Positions 17,416 to 27,059 of a stretch of 64,000 nt of DNA are shown in pieces. The translations under genes and the position numbers were made by a program. A model generated the notes under the pieces. That model was given only the letters and a program-made list of their open reading frames with translations, was not told the DNA's origin and made no database searches. The stretch covers positions 1-64,000 of the forward strand of contig PCBK01000174.1 in assembly GCA_002731275.1 (NCBI GenBank), in the 5' to 3' direction. Numbering within the stretch: position 1 is the first letter of the stretch; each line of letters opens with the position of its first letter. The stretch comes from Deltaproteobacteria bacterium (GTDB lineage Bacteria; Myxococcota_C; UBA6777).

Positions 17416-20400
17416 ATGCTCATTCACTCCAGAGTTCGGGGCTATGTATGTATCCTGGGCGCGCTCTGTGTCCTGTCTTGGCCTACATTCTCAACCAACT
17501 CACAGGCACAAAGCAGTCCAAAGAAAAAGACACTACGTGTCCATCCTGCGACGGCGAGCTGGATGAAGGTCTTACAACACTCCCCAAAGCTCAATCAAAA
17601 ACTCCTCGCGGCGCAACAACTGGGAAAAATAGGCATCGGCGCCGCGCCCGCCATTCCGCTGCTGATCAAGTGCCTCAATCTACCTCTCTACTGGCGATAT
17701 CAATCGACTCTCCCACTCAAGAAGTCCGCCGTCTGGGCGCTGAGTCAAATGGGAATATACGGCCAAATCGCCCTTCCCTCTCTGTTTGTGCTCCTCGAAG
17801 ACAGTCAGTTCAAGAAAGGTGTGATCGTCGCGATCCAGCGCCTGATATCAGCCTCCCCGACCCGCGCACTTCCGCTCATGAATAAGATCTTACAGCGCCG
17901 GAAAAATGGAGCAGCTTGTATCTTAATCGCCCGCCTCGCAGCAGGCATGGGCGCAACCGCACAGCCCCTCTCACATGCGCTCGTCAGCCTGCTCAGCCTC
18001 CCAAATATGGGTAGCATCGGACGCGCCTACACACCCACCTACAAGATCAAACGAGCTGCCATCTTTGCGCTCGGTGCGCTCAAAAGCATGAAGCCAACGA
18101 TTGTGGCAGGACTCTCGGCGATGCTCGAACAACCTCTCACACAAGATCTCGCCCGACAAGCACTGGATCGACTGTTCATCCAACCTGCGACACTACCGAC
18201 CAAAGCACACATTCACTATCTCGTACTGCTCCTATCCGATCGTCGAAGACGCAAAGGACGGATCTATGCAGCGCAACAACTGAGTTACTTGGGCCCACTC
18301 GCGTACGCTGCGGTCCCATCCCTCCGCAAAGCGCTTCAAGAGAAAGTCACACACACTCCCGGAGCCTCTTTACACGAGGCCGCACTGCTCGCCCTCAAGT
18401 CGATCGGAAAGAGAGCATACCCCGCATACAAAGAAGTCCTTACACTACTCAATCATTCATCACATCGCACACTCGCTCGAACAACACTCCAAACGATCCT
18501 ACCTCCAGAGAAGAAACACATCCCCCTCTTTGTCAAACTCTGTCGGTCCACTTCGACCTTTGTCCAGATGTACGCACTCAAACAACTCCACGCTATCGGT
18601 CCAGTCGCACTCAAAGCAGCCCGTCAAGATCTTCGCTCCCTGCTGATGTACCAAAAAAAGCGCCCCACAAAGCTGCGACAAAGTGCGCTTCGTGGCCTTG
18701 CACGCATCGGTGAACAGGCACGTTTCGCGGCCCCAACGCTCCACGCTCTGATATCGCAACCCAAAAAGACCCACTCTTCACCAGCATTACGAGTCCAAGC
18801 GATCTCATTACTCGCGCAGTTGACCTCCCCTCTACCAAAAGGTTCGTTGCGAACGTTCTTCGTAGGTCTCTCTGACATGCAAAGTGTGTCGACTCACGCG
18901 AAACGTGCGTTGGACAAACATATCGATCATCCACTCACTTACTTCCCCCTGCTCAAGAAGATGCTCGGCAACCAACACAACTTACGCACACGGTTGTACG
19001 CAGCCAAACAGCTCGCACGCATCCCTCTTGAGTTACACACCAGCGCGATAATGGACGCCCAACGTATCGCTCAAATCGTCAGCTGGATTGGCGAAAAACG
19101 TTCTGCTCCTTCGTACATCTGGGCACACGCATACGCGAGACTCGCCCAACACTACCTCGCACACAACGCCCCAAAAGACCGCGCCTTAAAAGCGCTCTCA
19201 TCTGCCATCAAGCTCGGGTATGACGATATTATTTCACTCGCGACAGCTCCTGCATGGGCACCTCTGCGCAAACACAAGACCTTCAAGATCTTGTATCGCT
19301 CCATCCGTATATCCCCTCGTGACCTCGCTGAGCTTTGGTGGCAAAGGAAAGAACAGCGCTTCATCCACCACGACACAAAGATGATGATCATCGAGAACAT
19401 CACCCGGAAAGACAACAGCTGGACACAAGTCCCACAATCGACCATCCCATCCCATCGGACATCATCCCCTACGGTCAAATTAGGACGTATCCTCTTGCGG
19501 CGACAACAACAACATCAAAAATCGATCGTACTTCGCAGCGACATACAACGAAAACACCATCTCACCAGTATGCAGATCATCTCCAACATGGGGGGTTCCA
19601 AGCAATACTGGTCACGTCAACGCTTCGCGACACTCGCACGAATGCGTTCTCTTCGCATCGCAAGGCAAAACGCACAAAGACGCATACGACGCATCCAACA
19701 AAGACGCTTTGCCAGCTCGAAACGGCTCTCCTCCAGCCCCAAACCACCTCCGGGCCTTCACACACTACACCCAACAAAAACACAGCCTCAAAAACAATCC
19801 CGACAGACGTATGTTCGCCACGTCAAACGGCTGATGCGACACAGACGCTGGAAACAAGCGCTCCCCCTTCTTACAACACTTATACGCTGGAACCCCAAAC
19901 AACACGACGTTTACATGAGCTTGTACACCGCCTATGTGCAAACACACCAACACAAAAAAGCGCTGCAAGCCATCTCACACTATCTCCAACTGCGCCCCAA
20001 CGACACCGACGCGCTGTACAAAAGGAGCCTCCTCTACTTCTCTTTTCGACAATGGACACAGTCAAAACGCGATCTACAAGCGATCCTCAAACAACGCCCC
20101 AAAGACGTCAATGTCTACAATAACCTCGCAGCGGTCGCGATCCACCAAAAGCATTACAAACAGGCCATCACACGACTCAAGAGAGCCCTCTCACTCCAAC
20201 CATACGCAGCCTACCCAAGCCTGAATATCGCCTACCTGTTGCTACAATCAGGACAACGCAAACAAGCCAAGCAGTGGCTCAATCGCTCGTCGTACGCTCT
20301 CTCCAATGAACCCTTTTTCTATTACGTACGAGCATGCCTCAAAGCACAAGAAGATCACCGGGGGAGCGCTCTTGAAGATTTGCGAAAGGCGCTTCAAAAA

Positions 20401-20526
20401 GGTTTCTCATATGGGAAGATGTTGTCAGAGGAGGTCTCCTTGCGCATACTACGACGCACACTTGCCCTACGAGTTCTTGTTGCTCCTTACGCCAAACAAC
20501 TCACTCACAAGAGGACGTCGCGATGA
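17416..20526 (+). CDS. Exported HEAT-repeat and TPR protein
   Basis: A 1036-aa protein with a signal peptide (LIHSRVRGYVCILGALCVLSWPTFSTNSQAQ) and GGAGGAG before the ATG. Residues about 45-640 are HEAT-type helical repeats (AAQQLGKIGIGAAPAIPLL; AAIFALGALKSM; ALRGLARIGEQARFAAPTL). A basic linker (residues about 660-790) leads to C-terminal TPRs (VNVYNNLAAVAIHQKHYKQA). Both repeat types build protein-binding solenoids, so a periplasmic scaffold is likely. Its stop codon overlaps the next start as ATGA, so translation of the ADP-ribosylglycohydrolase is coupled to it. No catalytic motif seen. Confidence 0.85.
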   Translation: MLIHSRVRGYVCILGALCVLSWPTFSTNSQAQSSPKKKTLRVHPATASWMKVLQHSPKLNQKLLAAQQLGKIGIGAAPAIPLLIKCLNLPLYWRYQSTLPLKKSAVWALSQMGIYGQIALPSLFVLLEDSQFKKGVIVAIQRLISASPTRALPLMNKILQRRKNGAACILIARLAAGMGATAQPLSHALVSLLSLPNMGSIGRAYTPTYKIKRAAIFALGALKSMKPTIVAGLSAMLEQPLTQDLARQALDRLFIQPATLPTKAHIHYLVLLLSDRRRRKGRIYAAQQLSYLGPLAYAAVPSLRKALQEKVTHTPGASLHEAALLALKSIGKRAYPAYKEVLTLLNHSSHRTLARTTLQTILPPEKKHIPLFVKLCRSTSTFVQMYALKQLHAIGPVALKAARQDLRSLLMYQKKRPTKLRQSALRGLARIGEQARFAAPTLHALISQPKKTHSSPALRVQAISLLAQLTSPLPKGSLRTFFVGLSDMQSVSTHAKRALDKHIDHPLTYFPLLKKMLGNQHNLRTRLYAAKQLARIPLELHTSAIMDAQRIAQIVSWIGEKRSAPSYIWAHAYARLAQHYLAHNAPKDRALKALSSAIKLGYDDIISLATAPAWAPLRKHKTFKILYRSIRISPRDLAELWWQRKEQRFIHHDTKMMIIENITRKDNSWTQVPQSTIPSHRTSSPTVKLGRILLRRQQQHQKSIVLRSDIQRKHHLTSMQIISNMGGSKQYWSRQRFATLARMRSLRIARQNAQRRIRRIQQRRFASSKRLSSSPKPPPGLHTLHPTKTQPQKQSRQTYVRHVKRLMRHRRWKQALPLLTTLIRWNPKQHDVYMSLYTAYVQTHQHKKALQAISHYLQLRPNDTDALYKRSLLYFSFRQWTQSKRDLQAILKQRPKDVNVYNNLAAVAIHQKHYKQAITRLKRALSLQPYAAYPSLNIAYLLLQSGQRKQAKQWLNRSSYALSNEPFFYYVRACLKAQEDHRGSALEDLRKALQKGFSYGKMLSEEVSLRILRRTLALRVLVAPYAKQLTHKRTSR

Positions 20527-21581
20527 ATGACAGGCAATCAAAAGCCCTGGGATGTATGTTGGGAATGGCGCTCGGCGACGCGTACGGTGCCCCCACGGAG
20601 TTTTTATCCATCGATGCGATCAGCTCGCGCTGGCCACCATCAGGACCAACACGTCCGCTCGGATACCCTGGACCTGAAGACAACTCCACTATTCGCGTCA
20701 CAGACGACACACAGATGGCGATCGCCGTAGGAAAGGTTCTCTGTGCCCTCTCACAGCAAGAAGAACTCAAACCTTCTGAATGTGAAGAACTTTTACGTGA
20801 GAGCTATCATGAGTGGTACCACTCACCAGACAACACACGTGCGCCAGGTAACACATGTCTTCGCTCATGTCAGAAGTTGGAGGAAGGACTCCCCTGGTGG
20901 GAAGCAACGAGCGCATGGTCCAAGGGCTGTGGTGCCAACATGCGTGTCCCGCCTGTTGGATTGTGGAAGCTCGATGACCCGGACGCAACACAACAACGGA
21001 GCGCGCTCGCACAATTTCAGGCCGCTCTTACACACGGACACCCGACAGGTTTAGCTGCCGCCGATCTCACAGCCTTCAGCATCACGCGTCTGCTCAAAGG
21101 CTCTCACCCCAAAGACCTGTTGCAGGATCTCTTTGCTTATATAGAACAGCAAAAAACGCGGTATCACGAACGATGGCTTGGTCCACTTTGGCAACAACCA
21201 ACGGTCACATCGAAGGTATCTTTTATCAGTCGTGGTTGGGAGGAGTGCTTACAAGCGCTCAAGCGCGTCGAAGAAAGTCTGGTATCTTGGGACGGGAACA
21301 CAGACCCATGTCTCATGACCGGTGAAGGATGGATCGCAGAAGAAGCTCTCGCGACAGGACTGTTCTGCTTCTTGGTGCATCCAGAGAAACCTGTAGGTGT
21401 CATCAAAAGAGCATCTGTTACGTCAGGTGACTCCGACTCTATCGCCAGCCTCGCGGGTGCCTTTGCCGGCGCATATCACGGACATCATGTATGGCCAGAT
21501 GAATGGGTACAACATATCGAATACAAAGAACAACTCGAAGCGATCGCGCTTCAACTCATCGCCCCCTCAGACACTCACTGA
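20523..21581 (+). CDS. ADP-ribosylglycohydrolase (DraG family)
   Basis: A 352-aa member of the family that removes ADP-ribose from proteins or small molecules with two Mg ions. Visible signatures are GMALGDAYGAPTEF, the metal site VTDDTQMAIA, RVPPVGL, the helix THGHPTGLAAADLTAF and the C-terminal metal site SGDSDSIASLAGAFAGAYHG, where DSDS stands in for the commoner DTDT. No signal peptide, so it is cytosolic. It starts inside the stop codon of the exported HEAT-TPR gene (ATGA overlap), and its last seven bases overlap the convergent HEAT gene at 21575. The target of de-ADP-ribosylation is unknown. Confidence 0.93.
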   Translation: MNDRQSKALGCMLGMALGDAYGAPTEFLSIDAISSRWPPSGPTRPLGYPGPEDNSTIRVTDDTQMAIAVGKVLCALSQQEELKPSECEELLRESYHEWYHSPDNTRAPGNTCLRSCQKLEEGLPWWEATSAWSKGCGANMRVPPVGLWKLDDPDATQQRSALAQFQAALTHGHPTGLAAADLTAFSITRLLKGSHPKDLLQDLFAYIEQQKTRYHERWLGPLWQQPTVTSKVSFISRGWEECLQALKRVEESLVSWDGNTDPCLMTGEGWIAEEALATGLFCFLVHPEKPVGVIKRASVTSGDSDSIASLAGAFAGAYHGHHVWPDEWVQHIEYKEQLEAIALQLIAPSDTH

Positions 21582-23161
21582 AACCACTGATCAAGCGCCC
21601 ACCCTACTCGGTTACCAAAAAATTGCACGCGATACAGATAGCGAGCTTTGATCAACGCACCAAAGAAGCTGGTTGTCGGAATAAACACACAGTTTCCAAA
21701 TCGAGAAAAGTATCGCCCTCTGGAGATCACCCGCACAATGTGGTGTTTGGGAATGTCGATAAAACGACGATTTTGGCACTGCACCCGCTCTTTACGCTTC
21801 ATGTAGTAAACAGTCCCTTCAATGCGGTACTTTTCGAGGACAAACCCAGCCTCTCCGATCTTTACCCGCAAGCGTCCTGCCGCGCGAAGGTTGGGCTCAT
21901 TTCGCAAGCGAATACTCTTGATACGCAGCACAACCAATTTCAGCGCAGGCTTCTTCAAAAGTGAACGCAACCCTCTCATCGCCTCTTTGCGAATCGCACG
22001 ATCCTGTAACGCCTTCTCCAACATAGGGACAGCCCTTGCAGAGTTGCGATGAAACAAACCAAGTGAGCGCGCTGTGATCCGACGAATACGAACAGGCTCT
22101 TTCTTTTTGAGCAGCTCGCGCAATCTTGGCAAAACAGTCTTTGCGCTCGCTCCGATCCTCCCAAGCGCCTCGATCGCGGCATAACGCACGACCGGCTTTT
22201 TGTCTTTGGTTCGTTCGAGCAGATCAGGAACAGCGGCTGCTGCCTTGTATCCGATCCGACCAAGTGCACGAATCGCGCTAGCGCGTACATTCCATCTTTT
22301 ATCCTGGAGTGCGAACACCAATGAGGGGACGACTTTCTTCCAACGCACCGGAAATTTCCCCAATGTACGTGCTGCGTTGGCCCGCACACGCCAGCTATTG
22401 TCGACCAATGAACGCACCAACGCGGGGACACATGATGAGACCCCTTTGCGCTCGCTCCAGCCACCAAGGAGCTCTATCGCCTGATACCGAACATTTTCAA
22501 CAGGATCACTGAGCATTTTCACGACAGAGCGGACGTAAGGAGAGACATCCTGGCTGGTTCGACGCACTTGCTGCATCGCCTGTAAACGTCGTTTGTGATC
22601 CGTCGCAAAGAGCTGACAAAGAGAGTCCAGATCCATCAAAGAATCCTTCACACGTGCCCCTAGCTCCTTCGTCTTTTTCTTTTTGGCGTTTTTGGGTTGG
22701 AGACGTGGCTTAAATGTAATCACACGGGAGAGTCCTTTGTAAAAGCACTCCAACACAGGTTCGGTGCTCATTCCATTCACCCACAGCGCAAGCCAGTACA
22801 ACGTCTGCCAATATTTTCGCTGCACTTTGCGCTGTGTCTCACACAACAACCCCACGATCTTTCGCTTGTATACGCTCCCTTTGCGCTTTTCAGAGAGCTT
22901 CTTCATCCGCTTGGCCAGTGTACACAAGGTCATCCGCTCAGGCTGCCCTTGACAGTACAGCGAGAGGGTTTGTTTGTATTTCTCCAACTCCACTCGCTCT
23001 TTGCCTCGAAGACCTGGAAGAGCAAGTCGGTGCTTGATCTGGCGTAGCACATCACAAAACGCAACGTCTCCATGATTCTCCTGTGTTTTCGCCGCCCGTG
23101 CAACGTCAGACACTCCCATGTACCCGACAACGACGAGCACCAGTAACCATACTTTGTTCAT
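21575..23161 (-). CDS. Exported HEAT-repeat protein with C-terminal SH3-like part
   Basis: A 528-aa protein. The start at 23161 (MNKVWLLVLVVVGYMG) gives a signal peptide ending ARA and has AAAGG eight bases upstream; the longer frame from 23257 overlaps the upstream gene. The middle (about 200-400) carries HEAT repeats (NVRYQAIELLGGWSE; SWRVRANAARTLGKF; NVRASAIRALGRIG; VVRYAAIEALGRIG). The last 120 residues look like an SH3b-type beta module (LRNEPNLRAAGRLRVKIGEAG) with a Cys pair. It follows the knottin-array lipoprotein by 23 bp on the same strand, so the two are probably one operon. Its 3' end overlaps the convergent ADP-ribosylglycohydrolase by seven bases. Confidence 0.8.
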   Translation of the reverse strand: MNKVWLLVLVVVGYMGVSDVARAAKTQENHGDVAFCDVLRQIKHRLALPGLRGKERVELEKYKQTLSLYCQGQPERMTLCTLAKRMKKLSEKRKGSVYKRKIVGLLCETQRKVQRKYWQTLYWLALWVNGMSTEPVLECFYKGLSRVITFKPRLQPKNAKKKKTKELGARVKDSLMDLDSLCQLFATDHKRRLQAMQQVRRTSQDVSPYVRSVVKMLSDPVENVRYQAIELLGGWSERKGVSSCVPALVRSLVDNSWRVRANAARTLGKFPVRWKKVVPSLVFALQDKRWNVRASAIRALGRIGYKAAAAVPDLLERTKDKKPVVRYAAIEALGRIGASAKTVLPRLRELLKKKEPVRIRRITARSLGLFHRNSARAVPMLEKALQDRAIRKEAMRGLRSLLKKPALKLVVLRIKSIRLRNEPNLRAAGRLRVKIGEAGFVLEKYRIEGTVYYMKRKERVQCQNRRFIDIPKHHIVRVISRGRYFSRFGNCVFIPTTSFFGALIKARYLYRVQFFGNRVGWALDQWFQ

Positions 23162-23184
23162 GAAAAAGACCTTTCGCTTTGTTC

Positions 23185-25458
23185 TCACTTGCAGTTGATT
23201 CCGCCAATCCCTTTGTACGTACAGAAGAATCCCGAACCCGATTGTGATTGACAACACTTATCACCAGGACAACACGATGCCCCCGTACGACATGCCTTTC
23301 CGATTGCGCAGACATCACACATCCCATTCAAACACTTGTTTGAACAGCACGCAGAATCACTCGAACAGCTCTCGTTAGGCAAGCCACATACAGGCTTCGT
23401 ACACGTCCCATTTGCACATGTTCCAGAACAACAATCTTGATTGTTCGTGCAAGCGCCGCCTCCTCCTCGACAAGTTTCGCACATCCCGCTCTCACAAATG
23501 CTAGAACAACACTCGCTATCTTGTGTACACATCTGGAAGACTTGTTTGCACGTCGGGAATCCACACTTACCGCCAGTACAACTGCCAAAACAACAGTCTG
23601 AGGCGGCAGCACATGACTCCCCAGCAGCTTTACAGGTCGGTGGTGAAAGACACTTTCCATTACTGCAAACATAGATACAGCAGTCCGCGTCTTGGGTGCA
23701 GCTCTCATTTGCTTTTTTGCAGCTCGCGCTCGACGCACACGTCGCTGTCGATGTTGAGCAATAATTCGAACAACAGTCGCTATTTTGGAAACACTGATTC
23801 CCAGCAGCACCACAAAAAGGATTGGCCGCGCACTTGAAAGCGTCACAGTAATTTGAGCAGCAATCACTGTTTTGTGCACAAGCTTGTCCATTTTGTTTGC
23901 ATGCAGGAGGGACATCACATTTCTTTGACGTAGGATTGCAATAATTATCGCAACAATCTGTATCGCGACCACAAGCCGCACCATTCCCACCACAAGTTTG
24001 GGCTGCACACTTCTGTGAAACACAGCTGTTGGAACAACAATCGCTGTCTGCTTTACAGGTCGCGCCTACATCGGCACATGGGACCCCACAATAACCCTTC
24101 GAGCAAGATTTGGAACAACAATCTGCGTCTTGTTGACACGCTTCGAGATCTTGCTTGCAGCTTGGCGCATCGCAAGTGAGATTGGTACAAGAGGCCGAAC
24201 AACAATCTGTGTTTTTCTGACATGATCCCCCTGCTGGTCGGCATTCGACACAGCTACCGAGTTCACAAAGTCCTGAGCAACATTCCATGTCAGCCGAACA
24301 AGTCGTCCCCTTTGGAAAGCAAGCGCGGTTGCAAATGTTACCAATACAGCGACCAATACAGCAGTCACTGTCAGCGTTACAGGCCCCTCCGCTCTGTGTA
24401 CAAGACGCCTGACATCGACCTGACGCGCACTTACTACTACAACAATCGGCATCTACAGCACAGGGTTTGTTCTCCGCAGCACATTCACAACGACCGCCGC
24501 CATCGCAAAAGAGAGAACAACACTGTGCATTTTGTGTGCATTTCGAGGCAAATCCTGCACAGACAACACACTTCCCTGTCCGCACGTCACACACTTCGCC
24601 AGCCTGACAGGTAGGCACACAAGGTTTGTTCTTCACACAGGCAGCCGTTCCTGTTGAGTTGTCACAGTGCTCCCCTGACGCACAATCGACATCGTATAGA
24701 CACACCGCACACTGCGCCCCAACACAATTACGCCCTAACGCCGAGCATGCCTTGAAGTCACACTCGCACCGGTTTAACGCAACATTACAAATTTGTCCCG
24801 CTGCGCAATGACATGCCTCAGGTGTACCTCCATCAGAGGAAGTCTCTGGGAACGCCGTGTCAGGTGTCGAAGGCTCTGATGTATCAGGAGAAATAGATTC
24901 AGAGGCGTCAGAGAACGTCTCATCAGGAGTGCCAGGCTCAGCAGGGGTCTCGTCTTGGTGAGTCTGTTCAGGAGCTGTTTCGTCCTTGTGCGTATCAGGT
25001 GGGTGGATGTCAGAAGGAAGTCTATCGCGCTTGGAAGGTTCGGGTTGTGTTTGTGCGTCAGGCACGGATTCAACAGGATTTGTCGGCTCAGTGGGCTTGT
25101 TGGTCTGACACTTACAGTCACCATACACGAGGTCATTGAGTCCCTCATCCTGGCAGATCTGCTTGTAATCCTGTCCAGGACATGCCCCGCTCACCGCCGC
25201 GAACTGCGCATCAGGTAAACAAACAGCCTCAGCTCCCTTCGTTGCACATGTGGAGCGCTTGACTGCGACACATTTTCCGCTGATGCAATAACCTTCGTAG
25301 CTTTGGTTGTTGCAATCACAGCGCTTTTGACAGGCCTGACCATTTGGATCGTTTGTCGCGGTGCTCAGCTCATTACTACATTCAATGGAGGCACATCCAC
25401 CCCAATGGACAAAGCCCATCAACAAGAGCGCCACACTCACACTTCTCACCATCCACAT
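23185..25458 (-). CDS. Lipoprotein with about 15 tandem knottin-like modules
   Basis: A 757-aa exported protein with a signal peptide and candidate lipobox WGGC; AAGGAG lies seven bases before the ATG at 25458. After an N-terminal Cys-rich part comes a Pro/Thr/Glu/Asp-rich spacer of about 90 residues, typical of surface stalks. From about residue 295 to the end there are 15 modules with spacing C-x6-C-x5-CC-x3-C-x4-6-C (for example CTQSGGACNADSDCCIGRC), plus a degenerate sixteenth. The C-C-CC-C-C order and spacing match the inhibitor-cystine-knot framework of conotoxins and spider toxins. Automated tools may call such repeats Dickkopf-like. Disulfide formation after export is expected; the role is unknown. 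Confidence 0.85.
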   Translation of the reverse strand: MWMVRSVSVALLLMGFVHWGGCASIECSNELSTATNDPNGQACQKRCDCNNQSYEGYCISGKCVAVKRSTCATKGAEAVCLPDAQFAAVSGACPGQDYKQICQDEGLNDLVYGDCKCQTNKPTEPTNPVESVPDAQTQPEPSKRDRLPSDIHPPDTHKDETAPEQTHQDETPAEPGTPDETFSDASESISPDTSEPSTPDTAFPETSSDGGTPEACHCAAGQICNVALNRCECDFKACSALGRNCVGAQCAVCLYDVDCASGEHCDNSTGTAACVKNKPCVPTCQAGEVCDVRTGKCVVCAGFASKCTQNAQCCSLFCDGGGRCECAAENKPCAVDADCCSSKCASGRCQASCTQSGGACNADSDCCIGRCIGNICNRACFPKGTTCSADMECCSGLCELGSCVECRPAGGSCQKNTDCCSASCTNLTCDAPSCKQDLEACQQDADCCSKSCSKGYCGVPCADVGATCKADSDCCSNSCVSQKCAAQTCGGNGAACGRDTDCCDNYCNPTSKKCDVPPACKQNGQACAQNSDCCSNYCDAFKCAANPFCGAAGNQCFQNSDCCSNYCSTSTATCASSASCKKANESCTQDADCCIYVCSNGKCLSPPTCKAAGESCAAASDCCFGSCTGGKCGFPTCKQVFQMCTQDSECCSSICESGMCETCRGGGGACTNNQDCCSGTCANGTCTKPVCGLPNESCSSDSACCSNKCLNGMCDVCAIGKACRTGASCCPGDKCCQSQSGSGFFCTYKGIGGINCK

Positions 25459-25505
25459 GACTTGACTCCTTCTATGGGCATGTCCAAATGCATACGAGCT
25501 ATTTT

Positions 25506-25535
25506 ATTGTTTCAGGCTTACGCCTCCTCTGTCAA
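25506..25535 (-). promoter_or_regulatory. Promoter for the knottin-array operon
   Basis: The minus strand reads TTGACA (25535-25530), an 18-bp spacer, then AACAAT (25511-25506, 4/6 match). The start point would fall about 40 bases before the ATG at 25458. Confidence 0.45.
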
Positions 25536-25579
25536 GATGGAACGAAAACCCACTTCAAGCGCCCACACCACAACAATAC

Positions 25580-25624
25580 ACGATCATTGAAAACACTCGC
25601 ACAAATCTCAACGATCGTTGAAAC
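25580..25624. promoter_or_regulatory. Direct repeat and palindrome, possible operator
   Basis: ACGATCRTTGAAA occurs twice (starts at 25580 and 25611), 31 bp apart or about three helical turns. The second copy overlaps the perfect 12-bp palindrome CAACGATCGTTG (25609-25620). They sit in the 384-bp divergent region (25459-25842) between the knottin lipoprotein and the Lys-rich protein, just upstream of the predicted promoter at 25506-25535. The rest of this gap shows no gene. Confidence 0.35.
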
Positions 25625-25842
25625 GCAACCCCTCCAGACACTCCGAAGAGAAGACACAATCATGTTTTTACTCATGAATAAAAACATCGACGTTCTGGTC
25701 TATCCATTGCATTAAGGAGAGGGTGTGATACAGAATGTGATTCACAACCCACATCTCTTCAGATACAAACAACATGTTGAGAAGAGTTTTTCTACACAGA
25801 TCCAAGGAAGGATCGTTTCCAGTCAAAGACGAGGAGCACAAG

Positions 25843-27012
25843 ATGAGAAAGATAAGAGCGTTGATCGCCAGCCTATGTTTGTTGAGCCTTCTCCTCCCCA
25901 CGGCCGCATTTGCAGTGGACAACGAAGACAGCGCAAAGAAACAATTCTGCGCGGTCAAAGAGTTTATGGTCAAAAACAAAGCATTTTCGAATACATTTAT
26001 GGCGGTTGCGACAACTGTAGATCTCACAGGTGCGATCCTCGCCTCGATGGTACGTTATGAGACAGAGAGAAAGATGCTCAGCAAGGGGATGAAGTCGACA
26101 AACATCGCGCTCAAAGCGAGTCGCCCCGCGTTTGTCGGACCGTTGAAGGCATTCGGCAGCGCGATGCTTCCTTTCATGGACAAGAGCGCCAAACTCATCG
26201 ACGAAGCCAAGTTGAGCAGCAAGACCGCGATCTTCTACAAAAAAGTCTACACACCAGCCTACTACATCGTCGCCGCCGCAAGGGTCGGATACTACGGCGT
26301 ACAAACTGCCGGTGTGGCCGTCTGTAAAAAAGGCACCTTCCTCGGTGTTGCGATCAAACGCAAACAAGCGATCAACGCCGGCAAAAAATTCGTCGCTGTC
26401 GCCAAAAAGTACAAGTCCCGTATCGACGCAATCCTCAAACGATGTAACGCCGCAAAGAGCGCAATCATGCCGATGAGTGGCACATTTCGCACCTTGAAGA
26501 AGGTACTCACGCCCATCAAAAAACCGATCCAAGGTCTTGAGAAGGGTATCAAAACACTCAACAAAGGGATGAAGCCTATCTTCTCTCTGACCAACAAGCT
26601 GATCAAAGAGCTCAAGAGAAAACGCTGCATCACTTATGGCGTCAAAGTCAAAGCGAAGGTCAAAGTCAAAGCGAAGGTCTGGAAGTCCAAAGTCAAAGTC
26701 AAAACCAAGAAGGTCAAATTCTGCTTCAAGTTTTACTCCCTCGTCCGCACATTTGATAAACTCTCCAATGTCGTAGAGAAGCCCGTCAAAGGCATCTTCA
26801 ACAAAGCCATCAAACCACTCGTCAAAAAGATCATGAAGCAGGTCAAAAAAGGCCTCAAGCTCGGAAAACTCAAAAAGTTTGAGAAGAAGTTCTCCTCTAT
26901 CCAACGCAAACTCAAGTCCTTCGGTGACAAATTAAAATCCGCAAAGGCACTCAAAACCGACATCAACACCCTGAAGAACATGAACAGCGAGCTCAGCCGT
27001 ATCCGTCCCTGA
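25843..27012 (+). CDS. Exported Lys-rich protein of unknown family
   Basis: A 389-aa protein. The ATG at 25843 is chosen for GAGGAG upstream and because it opens a clean signal peptide (MRKIRALIASLCLLSLLLPTAAFA); an upstream ATG at 25774 does not. The mature protein is rich in Lys and Ala, with a central hydrophobic patch (AYYIVAAARVGYYGVQTAGVA) and a striking alternating KVKAKVKVKAKVWKSKVKVK stretch around residues 267-290. The C-terminal third is helical and Lys-rich (KKIMKQVKKGLKLGKLKKF). Six or so cysteines are present. No known domain recognised. The charge suggests binding to polyanions such as LPS, nucleic acid or matrix, which is inference. Confidence 0.75.
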   Translation: MRKIRALIASLCLLSLLLPTAAFAVDNEDSAKKQFCAVKEFMVKNKAFSNTFMAVATTVDLTGAILASMVRYETERKMLSKGMKSTNIALKASRPAFVGPLKAFGSAMLPFMDKSAKLIDEAKLSSKTAIFYKKVYTPAYYIVAAARVGYYGVQTAGVAVCKKGTFLGVAIKRKQAINAGKKFVAVAKKYKSRIDAILKRCNAAKSAIMPMSGTFRTLKKVLTPIKKPIQGLEKGIKTLNKGMKPIFSLTNKLIKELKRKRCITYGVKVKAKVKVKAKVWKSKVKVKTKKVKFCFKFYSLVRTFDKLSNVVEKPVKGIFNKAIKPLVKKIMKQVKKGLKLGKLKKFEKKFSSIQRKLKSFGDKLKSAKALKTDINTLKNMNSELSRIRP

Positions 27013-27059
27013 TGGTTCAGACACAAAGACCAAGTCCACCGAACACAAAGACACAACAA

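Noticed and set aside
25873..26904. 343-codon minus-strand frame rich in Phe and Asp
   Set aside because: Mirror image of the Lys-rich gene on the other strand; lacks a ribosome binding site.
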